Part shown: positions 27,675-37,611 of the stretch, piece by piece
Position numbering within the stretch: position 1 is the stretch's first letter
Layout of the letters: the number at the start of each line of letters is the position of its first letter
NCBI RefSeq assembly: GCF_000368825.1
Contig: NZ_KB849717.1
Span: 186,001 to 250,000 of the forward strand
Source: Acinetobacter ursingii DSM 16037 = CIP 107286
Lineage (GTDB): Bacteria > Pseudomonadota > Gammaproteobacteria > Pseudomonadales > Moraxellaceae
Length of the DNA: 64,000 nucleotides
Direction of reading: 5' to 3'
Notes under the pieces: model-generated
What the model saw: only the letters and a program-made list of their open reading frames with translations
Told to the model about the DNA's origin: nothing
Databases searched by the model: none
Position numbers and translations under genes: made by a program

Positions 27675-29837
27675 ATGACCACATCCAACCCACTTTTATT
27701 TAAGTTATCACTGATCACTCTAGCGATCTTCCAAGTGCATCTTGCGCATGCAGAAGATACAACTCTACCTGTGATCGAACTTCAGGCGGATGCTTCTGGT
27801 AATCAAAGTTCAGAACAGACTAAATCCTACATCATCAAAAAAAGTAGCAGTGCAACCAAGCTTAATATTGATGCTCAGTAAACACCTCAGACCATCAATG
27901 TTGTCACTCGTCAGCAAATGAATGACTTTAATTTAAACTCAACGCGTAAAGTTCTTGAAAATACTCCTGGCGTCACAGTTTCGAATCAAGAAACTGAACG
28001 TACCACCTACATGTCTCGCGGTTTTGAAATATCAAACATTTTGACTGATGGCGTAGGTTTCCCACTTTCGAATTACAATTATAACAACACCAATCCAGAT
28101 ACTTATTTTTATGATCGAGTCGAAGTAATTAAAGGTGCTGATGCACTTACCAATGCTTTCGGTGATCCAAGTGCCACGATTGATAATATTCGAAAACGCC
28201 CGACTAAAGAATTTCAAGCCAATGCTGGAATCAGTTATGGTTCTTGGGATACACAGCGTTATGAAGCAGACGTATCTGGATCTTTAACTAAAGATGGTCG
28301 TGTACGCGGTCGAATCATGGGTTTTGAGCAGACTGGCGACTCTTATTTAGATCGGTATTCGTCTGAAAAAAATGGTTTTGCAGGAATCTTAGATGCTGAT
28401 TTAACTGACACTACTACACTAACAGTAGGTTATAGCGAACAGCAGAATAATCCAAATGCCAACAACTGGGGAGCTTTACCACTTTTAGATAATAATGGTC
28501 AGCAAATTTCCTATAGCCGTTCATATAATCCAAATCCAAATTGGACGCATTGGGATCATAAAACCCAAGAAGCATTTGCAGAGCTTAAGCAAAAACTTGG
28601 AGAAAAATGGACAGCTAAGCTCACTTATAACTATACGAAAACTGAACATGACAGTAGATTACTTTACTATTACGGAAGCCCAACGGTACAAGGCAGCGAT
28701 GTATCTTTAACAGCTTGGGGCGGCAAAGAGAGAAACGAGCAGAATTTATTCAATTTTGACTTACAAGGGAGTTATGCACTTTTTGGTCAGGAACATGAAG
28801 CTGCTCTAGGTTACAATCACGTAGAAAATAAACAACATGATCAACAATCCAGTGGTTTTATTAACGACTCTAATATCAATAATGATAATTCACTAGGATA
28901 TTTGCGCCAACTTACAACAAACTGGGCAAGTTGGACTCCTCAATCTGTGACGTGGTCAGATTTTTCAGATGCTGCAAATTACAAACAGAAAATTGATTCA
29001 TTCTACGCTGCTACACGTTTGCATCTTACAGATGATTTAAAATTATTATTAGGCGGTAATTATGTACAAGCTGAAAGTAATGGTAATAGCTATGGCTCAG
29101 ACATGTCATATGATAAAGATAAGTTTTCTCCATATGCAGGGATTACTTATAACTTCACTCCTGAATATACGGGCTATGCAAGTTATACCTCTATTTTTAG
29201 GCCTCAAACAGGGGTTGATGAAACCACGAACCAAGCATTGAAAGCCGTTGAAGGGAAAAGTTACGAAGTTGGTATGAAGAGCTCTTGGTTGGATAATAAA
29301 CTAACTGGAACACTCGCTGTCTTTAAAACCGAACAAAATAATTATCCATTAAGAAGTTCCGATGGCAATCCACTCAATCGGAAAGTCTTAACCAGTGATT
29401 TAGATTCGCAAGGTGTCGAAGTTGGTTTAGCAGGACAAATTACAGATAACGTGAATTTATCTTTTGGTTATGCGCAGTTCAGCATTAAAGACAAAAAGAA
29501 TGGTGGAGAAGCTCGTACCTATAATCCATCTCAAACGTTAAATTTACTCGCAACTTATACTGTTCCAGTTTTACCAAAATTAAAAATTGGAGCGGGTTTA
29601 CGTTGGCAAGATTCAATCAAACTCTATGATGTAAGTTTAGGTGATTCAAATCTGATCAAACAAAATGCCTATGCTTTGGTAGACCTAATGGCTAGTTATG
29701 ATGTGAATGAGCATATTAGTTTGCAAGCCAATGGAAATAATATTACAGATAAAAAATATCTAAATAGTTTTCCAGATGGGCAAGCTTTTTATGGTGAACC
29801 TGCCAACTATACCGTTGCTGTAAAATTTAAATACTAA
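27675..29837 (+). pseudogene. TonB-dependent siderophore receptor (FhuE/FpvA-like) with in-frame stop
   Basis: ATG 27675 starts a signal peptide (cleavage after AHA, about residue 26) and the frame runs 68 codons to TAA at 27879-27881. The same frame then continues unbroken for about 650 codons: TPQTINVVTRQQM (normal receptor N-terminus), the plug motif MSRGFEISNILTDGV, strands of the 22-strand barrel and a terminal aromatic (KFKY). Most receptors have Glu or Gln before TPQ, so a single change GAA or CAA to TAA explains the break. Re-initiation at ATG 27918 would lack a signal peptide. The full-length gene would encode about 720 residues, likely a hydroxamate-type ferric siderophore receptor. 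Confidence 0.85.
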
Positions 29838-29845
29838 GTCTATTA

Positions 29846-29876
29846 AGCCAAGTCTTTAGTACAAGGCTTGGCTTAA
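29846..29876 (+). terminator. Hairpin after the receptor gene
   Basis: AAGCCAAG pairs with CTTGGCTT. It has only a short T tract, so it may attenuate rather than end transcription into the downstream iron genes. Confidence 0.45.
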
Positions 29877-29900
29877 GCATTTTAAAAGAAGCAAGCCATT

Positions 29901-30194
29901 ATGAGTAAAACACAGTCACTTTCCATTACTTACCGATTTACAGTGTTCTATCGCTTTGTAATTGCCTTTATTATCGGTTTTGTATGCACTGCTTTTTTTA
30001 GTATGGCTTTGGCTTATATTTTTAATATGATGATGCCAAAAGCTGACTCTGTTTATTTAGCTGCTTTTTGCGCTATTTTATTTTATGCCGTTTTTGTCAT
30101 CATCGCATTTTGCGTTCAATCTTTATTAAAACTGACCATTTATAGTGTTGTGGTGAGTGGCATCTGTATTTTTCTGACATTAGGATTAGGCTAA
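29901..30194 (+). CDS. DUF3649-like small membrane protein of an iron-uptake cluster
   Basis: This 97-residue integral membrane protein has about three hydrophobic helices (YRFVIAFIIGFVCTAFFSMAL, in two parts; YLAAFCAILFYAVFVIIAF; IYSVVVSGICIFLTLGLG). Proteins of this type are encoded next to PepSY and DUF3325 proteins beside siderophore receptors in Pseudomonas and relatives. The stop lies three bases before the PepSY gene start. Confidence 0.7.
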   Translation: MSKTQSLSITYRFTVFYRFVIAFIIGFVCTAFFSMALAYIFNMMMPKADSVYLAAFCAILFYAVFVIIAFCVQSLLKLTIYSVVVSGICIFLTLGLG

Positions 30195-30197
30195 ATC

Positions 30198-31757
30198 ATG
30201 CATAAGGGTATTCGACAGTCGATGGCATGGTTACACTCATGGACAGGATTACTGTTAGGGTGGTTACTATTTGCTATTTTTGTAATGGGGACAGCCTCCT
30301 ATTATCGTCATGAAATTAATTTATGGATGCAGCCTAAACTTGCTCAATATGATGTCAACCAAGAAACTGCGATTAAAACAGCCTATCAATATTTGCAAGA
30401 ACATGCCGTCGGGGCTAAAACTTGGTATATCGGTGTTGCATCTGAACAGTCTCCTGTCACGAATATTTATTGGCAAAAAGCAGATGGTGGCTATGAAAGT
30501 AAAACACTCGATGCCACTACAGGCAAAGAGCTCAGTCTTTCTGCCACGCAAGGTGGCGATTTCTTTTATACCTTTCATTATCAACTTTTTGGTTTTCCCG
30601 TCATTATTGGTCGGATCATCGTCTGTATAGCAGCATTTATTATGTTGATTGCCCTGATTTCAGGGATCATTACCCATAAAAAAATCATTACCGATTTCTT
30701 TACGTTACGCACTTTCAAGTCGCAGCGCTCATGGCTAGATTTTCATAATGTTTCATCCGTCATTGCTCTACCATTTTTCTTGATGATTACCTTTACTGGT
30801 TTGGCAATTTTCTTTTATATCTATTTACCGTTCGGAATGAAGAAACTTTATCCAGAGAACTCTTTTCAATTCTTTAAAGAAATTCGTACCAATGTCATAG
30901 AAAACAAACAACCTCCAATAGACATGAAAAATTTACCTCTCGAAGTTCTGCTTGCCAAAGCACAAACTCAATGGGGAAATAAAGAAATCGATTCCATTAC
31001 GGCGGACAAACCCAATACTAATCAAGCCCAAATTACGATTAGTCAAACTGAAGATCATTCCATTACAGGCAATAAACCACAAATTACCTTTGACGCAACG
31101 ACAGGAAAACAATTGGCTGCCACACGAAATGATAGTTCGATTGCCACATTAAGTTTTGGGGTATATGGTTTACACATGGCGACTTTTGCCCAACCATTAT
31201 TACGCCTTGCCTTTTTCTTTTCAGGTATTTTAGGCTGCTTTATGATTGCTTCTGGGTTGTTACTCTGGAGCCTGAAACGTCAAATTCAAAATAAAACAGA
31301 TGCATTTCATTTTGGACATTACTTGGTCGATCGGCTAAATGTTGCTACTTTTGTAGGTTTACCAATTTCTATGCTGGCTTATCTCTATAGTAATCGCTTT
31401 GTCGAGTTACAGCCTGCAATGCCTAACTATGAAATCTATACCTTTTTTATTGTCTGGCTGGCTAGTTTTATCTTGGCAATTTTTACAAAAAAACACTGGC
31501 TATGGCGTTCGCAACTCAGCATTTTTATCCTTTTGGCTATCGCCCTGCCTTTTTTCAATGTGATTTATTTAATCCAGAATCATCTGATTACAGACTTAAG
31601 AAGTTACTGGCTATTTTTAAGAGTCGATATTGTCTTTGTTCTGTTTGCTGGTTTAGGATTATTTATTGTTCGAAATATTCATCCGATACAAACCAAGTCC
31701 AGAGAAAAGCTTGAAAAGAAGTTAGCGCTTGCTAATCCTGAGGTAAATGCCTCATGA
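30198..31757 (+). CDS. PepSY-domain inner-membrane protein, probable ferric-siderophore reductase
   Basis: The 519-residue protein starts with MHKGIRQSMAWLHSWTGLLL, the standard start of PepSY_TM proteins. It has about seven helices, two periplasmic PepSY-like segments (around residues 40-120 and 240-315) and His residues at membrane borders suited to haem. Relatives such as FoxB and FpvG reduce ferric siderophores in the periplasm. The genes before and after it are tightly packed (3-base gap and ATGA overlap). Confidence 0.85.
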   Translation: MHKGIRQSMAWLHSWTGLLLGWLLFAIFVMGTASYYRHEINLWMQPKLAQYDVNQETAIKTAYQYLQEHAVGAKTWYIGVASEQSPVTNIYWQKADGGYESKTLDATTGKELSLSATQGGDFFYTFHYQLFGFPVIIGRIIVCIAAFIMLIALISGIITHKKIITDFFTLRTFKSQRSWLDFHNVSSVIALPFFLMITFTGLAIFFYIYLPFGMKKLYPENSFQFFKEIRTNVIENKQPPIDMKNLPLEVLLAKAQTQWGNKEIDSITADKPNTNQAQITISQTEDHSITGNKPQITFDATTGKQLAATRNDSSIATLSFGVYGLHMATFAQPLLRLAFFFSGILGCFMIASGLLLWSLKRQIQNKTDAFHFGHYLVDRLNVATFVGLPISMLAYLYSNRFVELQPAMPNYEIYTFFIVWLASFILAIFTKKHWLWRSQLSIFILLAIALPFFNVIYLIQNHLITDLRSYWLFLRVDIVFVLFAGLGLFIVRNIHPIQTKSREKLEKKLALANPEVNAS

Positions 31758-32071
31758 GTATTGTATTGGGTGTCTTTTTGATCGTGTTCGGCATGTATAT
31801 TTTATATGTGCTGAGCAGTAAACAGATTGAAAAAACCAAAAAATCTAAATTACATTTTATGACCCAGCATATCAACATTCTGCGTCTCTTCGCATGCCTT
31901 TTATTTTTGATTGCAGGAAGTTTGTTTATTGCGGCTTATGGCACTTCTATTGGCTTTGTTAGTTGGTGGCTGTTTGCTACCCCTTTAGTTTTTGCACTTA
32001 TATTGTACCTCAATGACTTAAAACCCAAAGCCGATAAGCGCAACCAGTCATCCAGAGTACATAAAATTTAA
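31754..32071 (+). CDS. DUF3325-family membrane protein
   Basis: This 105-residue protein has three hydrophobic helices and a basic tail. It overlaps the PepSY gene by four bases (ATGA). DUF3325 proteins accompany PepSY siderophore reductases; their role is unknown. A terminator follows, ending the iron cluster. Confidence 0.75.
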   Translation: MSIVLGVFLIVFGMYILYVLSSKQIEKTKKSKLHFMTQHINILRLFACLLFLIAGSLFIAAYGTSIGFVSWWLFATPLVFALILYLNDLKPKADKRNQSSRVHKI

Positions 32072-32100
32072 TTTGCCAATCTTAACTTGCTAATTTATCA

Positions 32101-32129
32101 AACGCTAATCATGTCTTTAGCGTTTTTTT
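32101..32129 (+). terminator. Terminator of the iron cluster
   Basis: AACGCTAA pairs with TTAGCGTT and is followed by seven Ts. Confidence 0.85.
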
Positions 32130-32199
32130 GCATAAGCAAAGCATTATTATTCACAATCCTTTATCTTAAAAAGTCATAAGATATGCAGGTTTTTTATAT

Positions 32200-33096
32200 T
32201 TGGCTGATTTATTCATGTTTGGTTCTCTTGAGTTTATATTAGCAGGCGTATTGGTTGGTTTCTGTGTAGGTATTACTGGCGTTGGTGGCGGTTCGTTAAT
32301 GACCCCTATCTTAATCAGTCTTTTTAGAATTGAACCTCATATCGCAATTGGTACAGACTTACTCTATGCCGCAATTTCCAAATTTTGCGGTTCTCTGGTA
32401 CATGCCAAAAAACTCAATATTGTCTGGCCGATTGTCATCTGGCTGGCAGTAGGCAGTATTCCTGCTTCTTTTGCTACCGCATGGGTGCTCGAACATTATT
32501 TAAGTCAGTCCTCGCACTATAAAATGGTTTTAACTATGGTGTTAGGCTTTATGCTCACCCTGACTGGTATTTCAATTATTTTTCGCGCCACGATTGAAAA
32601 GTTTTTTATGGGTTTGCGTAAGAAAAAAGAGCTTCCAGAACAAATCGCACATGACACTATTTCTGAAACCAAACGCATTTATATTATAATCATGGGCATT
32701 ATTTTGGGTGTGTTTGTCACGCTATCATCGGTCGGTGCTGGTGCTTTTGGTATCATGGCACTGATTATTATGTTTCCTAATCTGCCGATGATTCGAATTA
32801 TTGGTTCAGATGTGGTACATGCCGTACTGTTAACTTTGGTGGCTGGTTTGAGTCATATGAGTGCGGGTAATGTCGATTTTCACTTACTCATGTGGTTATT
32901 AGTAGGTTCAATTCCTGCGATCATAATTGGAACTTTAATTAGTTCACGTTTACCTGAAAAAATTATCCGTAAGGTCTTGGGGGTTACGCTATTTGCACTG
33001 GGTGTGAACTTTATTGTTCATCCTGTTAAAGCCAAACCTGTTGAAAAGCCTGCCATCACTCAACCTGTTTCTGCCGAAAAAACCACCACAAAATAA
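32200..33096 (+). CDS. TauE/SafE (TSUP) family permease
   Basis: This roughly 298-residue membrane protein has about eight helices and the two family motifs: GITGVGGGSLMTPILI (about residues 25-40) and its degenerate second-half counterpart SSVGAGAFGIMALIIM (about 174-190). TSUP proteins export sulfite, sulfonates or other organic anions; the substrate is unknown. The start is uncertain: TTG 32200 has a weak AGG upstream, while ATG 32215 has no ribosome site. Confidence 0.85.
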   Translation: MADLFMFGSLEFILAGVLVGFCVGITGVGGGSLMTPILISLFRIEPHIAIGTDLLYAAISKFCGSLVHAKKLNIVWPIVIWLAVGSIPASFATAWVLEHYLSQSSHYKMVLTMVLGFMLTLTGISIIFRATIEKFFMGLRKKKELPEQIAHDTISETKRIYIIIMGIILGVFVTLSSVGAGAFGIMALIIMFPNLPMIRIIGSDVVHAVLLTLVAGLSHMSAGNVDFHLLMWLLVGSIPAIIIGTLISSRLPEKIIRKVLGVTLFALGVNFIVHPVKAKPVEKPAITQPVSAEKTTTK

Positions 33097-33103
33097 GCTA
33101 TCT

Positions 33104-33140
33104 AACGGATTAATCGTTTTTTTTAAATGATTAATCCGTT
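33104..33140. repeat. Perfect 12-bp inverted repeat with a T-rich loop
   Basis: AACGGATTAATC pairs with GATTAATCCGTT around a 13-base T-rich loop, between the TSUP gene and DAHP synthase. It may act as a terminator or an mRNA end structure. Confidence 0.55.
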
Positions 33141-33201
33141 GTAAATATAGTCAGATACCGCTTATTTCATGGTATATTCGTTAAACAGATAACCCTAAGC
33201 A

Positions 33202-34314
33202 ATGATCGAATCAGTGACAGCAATGAATACTCTACAGTCTAATCCAGTCTCTCAGCCAGATATCGACGACGTTAATATTAAAAGCATCCATCCTCTTGTA
33301 ACACCAGCAGAATTAAAGTCTGAACTGCCATTGACTGAAGATGCGTATCAAACCGTTCTCAAAGGCCGCGAAACCATCCGTAATATTTTAGATGGTAGCG
33401 ACAACCGTGTTTTTGTTGTGATTGGCCCTTGTTCTATTCATGATCCAAAAGCTGCACATGAATATGCTGATCGTTTAAAAGCTTTGAGTGAAAAAGTAAA
33501 AGATACACTTTACATCGTGATGCGTGTTTATTTTGAAAAACCACGTACCACTGTAGGATGGAAAGGACTAATTAACGATCCAGATATGAATGACTCTTTT
33601 AATATTGAAAAAGGGCTACGCATTGGCCGTCAATTATTACTTGAGTTAAACCAAAAAGGTTTGCCATGTGCAACCGAAGCGCTTGATCCAAACTCACCAC
33701 AATATTATCAAGATCTTATTTCTTGGTCTGCGATTGGCGCTCGTACTACGGAGAGTCAAACTCACCGTGAAATGTCATCAGGCTTATCTTCTCCAGTCGG
33801 TTTTAAAAATGGGACAGACGGTGGTTTAACAGTTGCAACCAATGCAATGCAATCGGTTAAGCATGGTCATAGCTTTCTTGGTCTCAATGAAAATGGACAG
33901 GTTTCTGTGATTCGTACCAGTGGCAATCCATATGCGCATGTGGTGTTGCGCGGTGGCAATGGTAAACCAAATTATGATGCGGGCTCTGTAGCGGAAGCTG
34001 AAACGGCTTTGGCTAAAGCCAAAGTCAGTAACAAAATTATGATTGATGCCAGTCATGCCAACTCAAATAAAGACCCTTACCTGCAACCATTGGTATTACG
34101 TAATGTGGTTGAACAAATCAATGACGGAAACAAGTCCATTGTGGGTGTGATGGTAGAGAGCCATTTAAAAGGCGGTCGCCAGGATATTCCTGAAAACTTA
34201 TGTGATCTTGAATACGGTAAATCTGTAACCGATGGCTGTATTGATTGGGATACTACAGAACAAGTTTTACTCGAAATGCATGAGAAACTTAAAGAGTTAC
34301 TTCCAAAACGCTAA
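33202..34314 (+). CDS. aroG: 3-deoxy-7-phosphoheptulonate (DAHP) synthase, class I
   Basis: The 370-residue AroFGH-type protein has VVIGPCSIHDPKAA (about 70-83), MRVYFEKPRTTVGWKGLIND-like residues, the metal-binding and catalytic Cys/His/Glu/Asp set, and IMIDASHANSNKD near the C-terminus. It condenses PEP and erythrose-4-phosphate, the first step of the shikimate pathway. ATG 33202 and ATG 33223 are both possible starts, and neither has a strong ribosome site. Which aromatic amino acid inhibits it cannot be told, so the aroG symbol is a class label. Confidence 0.93.
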   Translation: MIESVTAMNTLQSNPVSQPDIDDVNIKSIHPLVTPAELKSELPLTEDAYQTVLKGRETIRNILDGSDNRVFVVIGPCSIHDPKAAHEYADRLKALSEKVKDTLYIVMRVYFEKPRTTVGWKGLINDPDMNDSFNIEKGLRIGRQLLLELNQKGLPCATEALDPNSPQYYQDLISWSAIGARTTESQTHREMSSGLSSPVGFKNGTDGGLTVATNAMQSVKHGHSFLGLNENGQVSVIRTSGNPYAHVVLRGGNGKPNYDAGSVAEAETALAKAKVSNKIMIDASHANSNKDPYLQPLVLRNVVEQINDGNKSIVGVMVESHLKGGRQDIPENLCDLEYGKSVTDGCIDWDTTEQVLLEMHEKLKELLPKR

Positions 34315-34332
34315 TTTGAGCAACCATTGAAT

Positions 34333-34364
34333 AAAAAAACCCTTAACTCTTAAGGGTTTTTTTT
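34333..34364 (+). terminator. Intrinsic terminator after DAHP synthase
   Basis: AAAAAACCCTTAA pairs with TTAAGGGTTTTTT around a three-base loop, ending in a T-run. Confidence 0.92.
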
Positions 34365-34529
34365 ATATTCATCTGATTCAAGAATACTTACTGATCAATG
34401 ATCATATTTTCTGATCAACAATCCAGTAGATTTTATAGGGAATTTAAAGCTAATATGATGATGCGGTTAACATTCAGTTTTGACTGAAACGAACACCTTA
34501 TTATATTCTAACGATATATCAGTATTTCT

Positions 34530-35054
34530 ATGACCACTTTAGAACAATCTTTATCCCAAATTCCGAACTTTTCTCCAGTCCATGAACATCTACTAAGTTC
34601 AGGACAACCGACAGCCGAGCAGTTACATCATATTAAAGAATATGGCTGTAGCACGGTCATCAATCTTGCATTGAATGATGCCGATCCACACCTTGATCAG
34701 GAAGACCGAATCTGTCTGGAACTAGGATTAAACTATATTCATTTACCTATTTTATGGGAAATGCCAGCAGCAGATCAGTGCCTATTGGTTCTGGATTTAA
34801 TCGACCATTTGGTTACAAACGAGATCGTCTGGATACATTGCGCAAAAAATTATCGTGTCAGCTGCTTAATGGCACTGTACCGCCAATATTTCATGGGAAT
34901 GGATATCGGCTCTGCACAAGAGCTATTGCATCAAATTTGGGAACCGAATGAAACGTGGACGGGACTGATGCATAGTGTTGCCCTACAACTTCAAGGTCGT
35001 ATGGCAACTCAAGATTTACAACAATCTTTGATCGATCCAAATCAATTTACTTGA
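34530..35054 (+). CDS. Protein-tyrosine/dual-specificity phosphatase-like protein with a shortened P-loop
   Basis: The 174-residue DSP-like protein has LLSSGQPTAEQL at the start and the P-loop HCAKNYRVS (Cys104, Arg109). The Cys-to-Arg spacing is CX4R, one short of the CX5R of classical phosphatases, so catalytic competence is open. There is no signal peptide. Its 3' end overlaps the convergent ispF by 13 bases with no terminator between. Confidence 0.8.
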   Translation: MTTLEQSLSQIPNFSPVHEHLLSSGQPTAEQLHHIKEYGCSTVINLALNDADPHLDQEDRICLELGLNYIHLPILWEMPAADQCLLVLDLIDHLVTNEIVWIHCAKNYRVSCLMALYRQYFMGMDIGSAQELLHQIWEPNETWTGLMHSVALQLQGRMATQDLQQSLIDPNQFT

Positions 35055-35533
35055 TGGGTGATTAAAACAGTGGCCGTTGAGAGGATTCCTTCTTGGCGGC
35101 CTGTAAAGCCAAGCTTTTCTGTCGTGGTTGCTTTGATGCTGATTTGAGTAATATCTAGCTCTAACACATCGGCGATACTCTGACGCATTTCCAGATTATA
35201 CTTTGCAAGTTTTGGACGCTCACACGCTACGGTAATGTCTGCATTATTTAAAACATAGCCACGATCTAAAATCAGCTGATAGACATGTTTTAACAAGACA
35301 CGACTATCCGCACCTTTAAAATCTGGATCAGTATCGGGAAAATGCTGGCCAATATCGCCAAGTGCCAAAGCCCCCAATAATGCATCCGATAAAGCATGTA
35401 ACACCACATCACCATCGGAATGTGCCTTTAAACCATGGGTATGTGGAATTTTTACGCCTGCTAAAGTCACATGGTCTCCATCTTCAAAAGCATGCACATC
35501 CAGCCCCTGACCGATGCGAATTGGTAATATCAT
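35042..35533 (-). CDS. ispF: 2-C-methyl-D-erythritol 2,4-cyclodiphosphate synthase IspF
   Basis: The 163-residue enzyme has GQGLDVHAF (metal His/Asp), LKAHSDGDVVLHALSDALLGA (in two blocks: AHSDGDVVLHA and SDALLGALALGDIG) and the C-terminal IKATTTEKLGFTGR, all hallmarks of IspF. It makes MEcPP in the non-mevalonate isoprenoid pathway. It is not next to ispD here. Confidence 0.97.
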   Translation of the reverse strand: MILPIRIGQGLDVHAFEDGDHVTLAGVKIPHTHGLKAHSDGDVVLHALSDALLGALALGDIGQHFPDTDPDFKGADSRVLLKHVYQLILDRGYVLNNADITVACERPKLAKYNLEMRQSIADVLELDITQISIKATTTEKLGFTGRQEGILSTATVLITHQVN

Positions 35534-35628
35534 TTATTTTCCCTTATAAAACAAATCACACAACTTGTATTCTGGCTTTTGGTTTCGCTATAGTACGTCT
35601 AGCCACTGAAATGGAAGTATAAGCGATC

Positions 35629-36282
35629 ATGACGTCTCGTACAGATAGATTTCCTTTAAAAAACGTAGTTTGTGCACTCACGATCAGTTTTTGCTTTTCC
35701 TCAGCCTATGCAACGGATCAATTTGATTGTGACAATCATAAAGCGTCATTTGTGAGCAAGAAAATCTGCGCTGAAAATTTTCATGAAACGCGACATGAAC
35801 TCAATAATAAATTTCTAATTGCTTATCTGGTTTCAGATGCGCCTATTAAACTGTTGTACGACACGCATTCGCTTTGGTTCAATCGTTTACAACAATGTAA
35901 ATCTCAACACTGTATTGATCAACAATTTGCACTACGAGATGACGATCTCAACTTTTATACCTCTTTAAATCAAAGTTTAACCCAGCATTTTTTAAAGTTT
36001 AAACATGGCAAAATTGCCCAACCAGCAATTCATTTACAGGTTCATCAACTAGGCAAAGACAAAATTAAAATTGAAGGCATGGCGTATCGCAATCCCAATA
36101 ACAGTAATGATAGCCAGATAGTTTCTTTTTTGGCGTATACGACACCCGATAAAAAAGAGCAAATTTTTGATAACGAGCATGATTGTAAATACAATTTTAA
36201 TTTTCAGAAAAGTATTTTAGTGGTAAAAACTGACCAGAAAGGTTGCGAACGGTTCAGCGGTATCTATCGTCTTTATGATTAA
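35629..36282 (+). CDS. Secreted LprI-like protein (lysozyme-inhibitor-type N-terminal domain)
   Basis: The 217-residue protein has a signal peptide (ALTISFCFSSAYA, cleaved near residue 29) and then the LprI-like Cys pattern FDCDNH, KKICAENF, WFNRLQQC, QHCIDQQF. This is four cysteines with conserved Trp and Leu spacing. The C-terminal half adds two more cysteines and beta-like segments. Related domains in LprI/DUF1311 proteins may inhibit lysozyme; no function is proved for this one. Confidence 0.7.
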   Translation: MTSRTDRFPLKNVVCALTISFCFSSAYATDQFDCDNHKASFVSKKICAENFHETRHELNNKFLIAYLVSDAPIKLLYDTHSLWFNRLQQCKSQHCIDQQFALRDDDLNFYTSLNQSLTQHFLKFKHGKIAQPAIHLQVHQLGKDKIKIEGMAYRNPNNSNDSQIVSFLAYTTPDKKEQIFDNEHDCKYNFNFQKSILVVKTDQKGCERFSGIYRLYD

Positions 36283-36309
36283 AAATGAGGGTTGGTCTCC
36301 CCTCATTTT
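36281..36309. terminator. Bidirectional terminator
   Basis: AAAATGAGGG and CCCTCATTTT flank GTTGGTCT between convergent genes. Confidence 0.8.
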
Positions 36310-36334
36310 ATTTTCAATCTTTAATTTTATAGCG

Positions 36335-37579
36335 TCAGGCAGATAATTTCATCGCGATTTCCTGACTAATAATAGCCGCTGTTGCTGCTGAAAGTGTCCA
36401 GCCCAAATGTCCATGTCCTGTATTATAAAATACTCGCGGATGCTTTCCTTGTTTAATGACAGGCATCATATTCGGCATCATTGGGCGTAAACCCGCCCAC
36501 GGAACAGCATGTTCTGTAGATATGTCAAAGTTGGCATTGACCCAATTAATCAAGGGCTGAATACGGTCTGCACGAATATCACGATTATAACCATTAAATT
36601 CTGCCGTTCCTGCGACACGGAAACGATCTTCACCTAAACGTGAAGTCACAATTTTGGCACTTTCATCAAGCAGACTAACCCAAGGCGCATTTTGAATACT
36701 TTTTTGATCGTTTAAATGTATCGTAATGGAATAGCCTTTCACAGGATAAACATTCACTCGATCACCCAGCATATCTGCCAGTTGATAACTCCCCACGCCT
36801 CCACAAATCAAAATTGCATCAGCTTCTAAGCGAATAGGTTGATCTTTAGGTTCAAGCATGTTTTCTGTGCTTGGCTGACAAGACACAATCACTTTCTGAT
36901 CCGAAAGTTGCACTTGTTGTACATCTAGCCCAAAGCGATATTTCACGCCATATTTTTTGGTTTTTTCAGCCAATCCTACAGTAAATTTATGGATATCACC
37001 CGTCGCATCGTCTGGTGTGTAATAACCGCCATAGTAATCACCTGAGAGTGTAGGCTCAATTTGCTTAATTTCCTCTGGACTCACCGCATGTCGTGCCAAT
37101 GTTCCTTTACAAAGCATATCATTAACATTTTTGGCAATGTTGTAATCTGCTTCGCTATGGTAAATATGTAAAATTCCACGCTTTTCCAAGTTGAAATCGA
37201 CTTGCTCCTTTTCAGCAATTTCAAACAGACGTTTACGGGCCAGCAAAGCTAGTCTTACCGTTTCGAGTGTATTGGTTTCATAGTGTTTAATACTGGCTAA
37301 AAATTCAAATAACCAGCTATATTTATGAACATCGAAAGACGGATTGAGCAATAATGGTGCATCTTTTTTTGACATCCATTTCATGCCCTTCAGCACCGTT
37401 GATTTTTGATTCCAGACTTCAGCATTACATGCGGATAATTGACCACCATTGGCAAAAGACGTTTCCATGGCAGGAAATAAATGCCGATCGAGCACGGTGA
37501 CATCATAGCCCAATAAAGCCAACTCATAAGCAGACGTGACACCCGTGATTCCAGAACCAACCACAATTACATGAGACAT
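36335..37579 (-). CDS. dadA: D-amino-acid dehydrogenase DadA-type FAD oxidoreductase
   Basis: Starting at ATG 37579 (AAGGAG six bases upstream) the protein has 414 residues. It has the N-terminal dinucleotide loop VIVVGSGITGVTSAYELA, the typical FANGGQLSACNAEVW, and the C-terminal GLRPMMPNMMPVI and NTGHGHLGWTLS. It oxidises D-amino acids or glycine to keto acids and passes electrons to quinone at the membrane. A tandem glycine riboswitch precedes it, so glycine is a likely inducer and possibly a substrate. Confidence 0.9.
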   Translation of the reverse strand: MSHVIVVGSGITGVTSAYELALLGYDVTVLDRHLFPAMETSFANGGQLSACNAEVWNQKSTVLKGMKWMSKKDAPLLLNPSFDVHKYSWLFEFLASIKHYETNTLETVRLALLARKRLFEIAEKEQVDFNLEKRGILHIYHSEADYNIAKNVNDMLCKGTLARHAVSPEEIKQIEPTLSGDYYGGYYTPDDATGDIHKFTVGLAEKTKKYGVKYRFGLDVQQVQLSDQKVIVSCQPSTENMLEPKDQPIRLEADAILICGGVGSYQLADMLGDRVNVYPVKGYSITIHLNDQKSIQNAPWVSLLDESAKIVTSRLGEDRFRVAGTAEFNGYNRDIRADRIQPLINWVNANFDISTEHAVPWAGLRPMMPNMMPVIKQGKHPRVFYNTGHGHLGWTLSAATAAIISQEIAMKLSA

Positions 37580-37611
37580 ATACAACTCCTTGAAATGAAA
37601 CTCATCTCAAA

